A stretch of DNA of 12,959 bases from Chloroflexales bacterium. GTDB lineage: Bacteria; Chloroflexota; Chloroflexia; Chloroflexales; Chloroflexaceae. A program made the position numbers and the translations under genes. Below the pieces are notes generated by a model. The model was given only the letters and a program-made list of their open reading frames with translations, did not search any database and was not told where the DNA came from. The stretch's first letter is position 1; every line of letters begins with the position of its first letter. This document shows positions 12,290 to 12,959 of the stretch, piece after piece. The stretch covers positions 1-12,959 of the forward strand of contig JAAXUL010000120.1 of the NCBI GenBank assembly GCA_013336035.1, written 5' to 3'.

Positions 12290-12959
12290 ATGGCCCCACT
12301 GCTTGAAGTACGCAACCTAGAGACCCACTTCCACACCCAGGACGGGGTGGTGAAGGCGGTCGATGGGGTCTCTTTTCACGTCGAGCGCGGTGAGACCCTC
12401 GGCATTGTCGGTGAGTCAGGCTGCGGCAAGAGTGTGACCTCGCTCTCGGTGATGCGTCTGATCCCCAGCCCGCCCGGCAAGATCGCCGGCGGCCAGATCC
12501 TCTTCGACGGCGAGGATCTGCTGCGGATGAGCGATGAGGAGATGCGCCATATCCGGGGCAACCGGATCGCGATGATCTTCCAGGACCCTATGACCTCGCT
12601 CAACCCGGTGCTCAGCATCGGGCGCCAGATCACCGAGTCGCTCGAGCTTCACCTTAAGCTCTCGAAGCGGGAGGCCGCCAACCGGGCCGCCGAGTTGCTC
12701 GATATGGTCGGCATCCCCAGCGCCGCAAAGCGCCTCGACAACTACCCGCACCAGTTCTCTGGCGGCATGCGCCAGCGCGTGATGATCGCTATGGCTCTCT
12801 CGTGCAACCCCGAGCTGCTGATCGCCGATGAGCCCACCACCGCGCTCGATGTGACCATCCAGGCCCAGATCCTCGAGCTGATCAACCGGCTCAGGGAAGA
12901 GCTCGATACCGCGGTGATTATGATCACGCACGACCTCGGCGTCGTCGCCGGTATGACCG
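12290..12959 (+). CDS. Oligopeptide/dipeptide ABC transporter ATPase (OppD/DppD type), 5' part
   Basis: An ATG at 12290 with GAGGA just upstream opens a frame that is still open at the window edge, so only the first 223 residues are seen (complete homologues have about 320-340). All ABC motifs are present: Walker A GESGCGKS (41-48), Q-loop Q98 in FQDP, signature SGGMRQR (157-163), Walker B LLIADE (176-181), D-loop ALD and switch H214 in ITHD. The start PLLEVRNLETHFHTQDGVVKA and 'DPMTSLNPV' are typical of the OppD/DppD peptide-importer branch, which powers uptake of peptides or nickel through OppBC-like permeases at the inner membrane. It follows its own promoter; partner genes would lie to the right. 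Substrate unknown. Confidence 0.95.
   Translation, partial: MAPLLEVRNLETHFHTQDGVVKAVDGVSFHVERGETLGIVGESGCGKSVTSLSVMRLIPSPPGKIAGGQILFDGEDLLRMSDEEMRHIRGNRIAMIFQDPMTSLNPVLSIGRQITESLELHLKLSKREAANRAAELLDMVGIPSAAKRLDNYPHQFSGGMRQRVMIAMALSCNPELLIADEPTTALDVTIQAQILELINRLREELDTAVIMITHDLGVVAGMT

Noticed and set aside
1..12959. Search by eye for CRISPR repeats, tRNA/rRNA genes, transposases or integrase sites
   Set aside because: No regularly spaced direct repeats, cloverleaf-like segments or mobile-element proteins were seen.

Overview
The window is GC-rich bacterial DNA with dense, short-spaced genes on both strands. Nothing in it fixes the taxonomy. A Mg-chelatase-type AAA protein, an FmdB zinc ribbon, NosD-like beta-helix and MocR proteins, and dispersed GGGCGCAGC hairpins fit Chloroflexota (Roseiflexus/Kouleothrix-like). 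That assignment is inference from remembered families. I see no tRNA, rRNA, CRISPR array, insertion sequence or phage gene.

Layout, left half. Positions 1-219 are the tail of a magnesium-chelatase/ChlI-like AAA ATPase. It converges on a short threonine/serine dehydratase (240-1193, minus) across a hairpin that contains both stop codons. The dehydratase diverges from a BmrR-type MerR regulator (1272-2069). The two promoters overlap, and a perfect MerR-style dyad lies between the regulator's -35 and -10. A second hairpin separates the regulator from a YajO-like aldo/keto reductase (2103-3080, minus). That gene diverges from a right-handed beta-helix protein (3131-4390), which ends in a CTAG shared with the stop of a short homoserine dehydrogenase (4387-5439, minus). 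Divergent from it, 5516-6262 encodes a small protein with four tandem MshEN/GspE-N-like repeats, a candidate c-di-GMP receptor without an ATPase.

Layout, right half. From 6279 to 9476 everything is on the minus strand, in transcription order: a MocR-type GntR/aminotransferase fusion, an Lrp/AsnC regulator, a 49-residue ORF, and an EamA/DMT exporter translationally coupled to that ORF. From an extended -10 promoter at 9647 a compact plus-strand operon follows: FmdB zinc ribbon, sugar-phosphate nucleotidyltransferase with a left-handed beta-helix tail, and a McrB-like AAA protein whose catalytic motifs look degenerate. After a strong hairpin and a good sigma70 promoter, an OppD/DppD-type peptide ABC transporter ATPase begins at 12290 and runs off the window.

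Themes. Threonine dehydratase, homoserine dehydrogenase, Lrp, a DMT exporter and MocR suggest local concentration of amino-acid metabolism and efflux genes, though not one operon. The observations most worth a second look are the degenerate McrB-like protein tied to the nucleotidyltransferase, the four-repeat MshEN-like protein, the MerR/dehydratase overlapping promoter, and the GACAAT repeat cluster upstream of the MocR gene.
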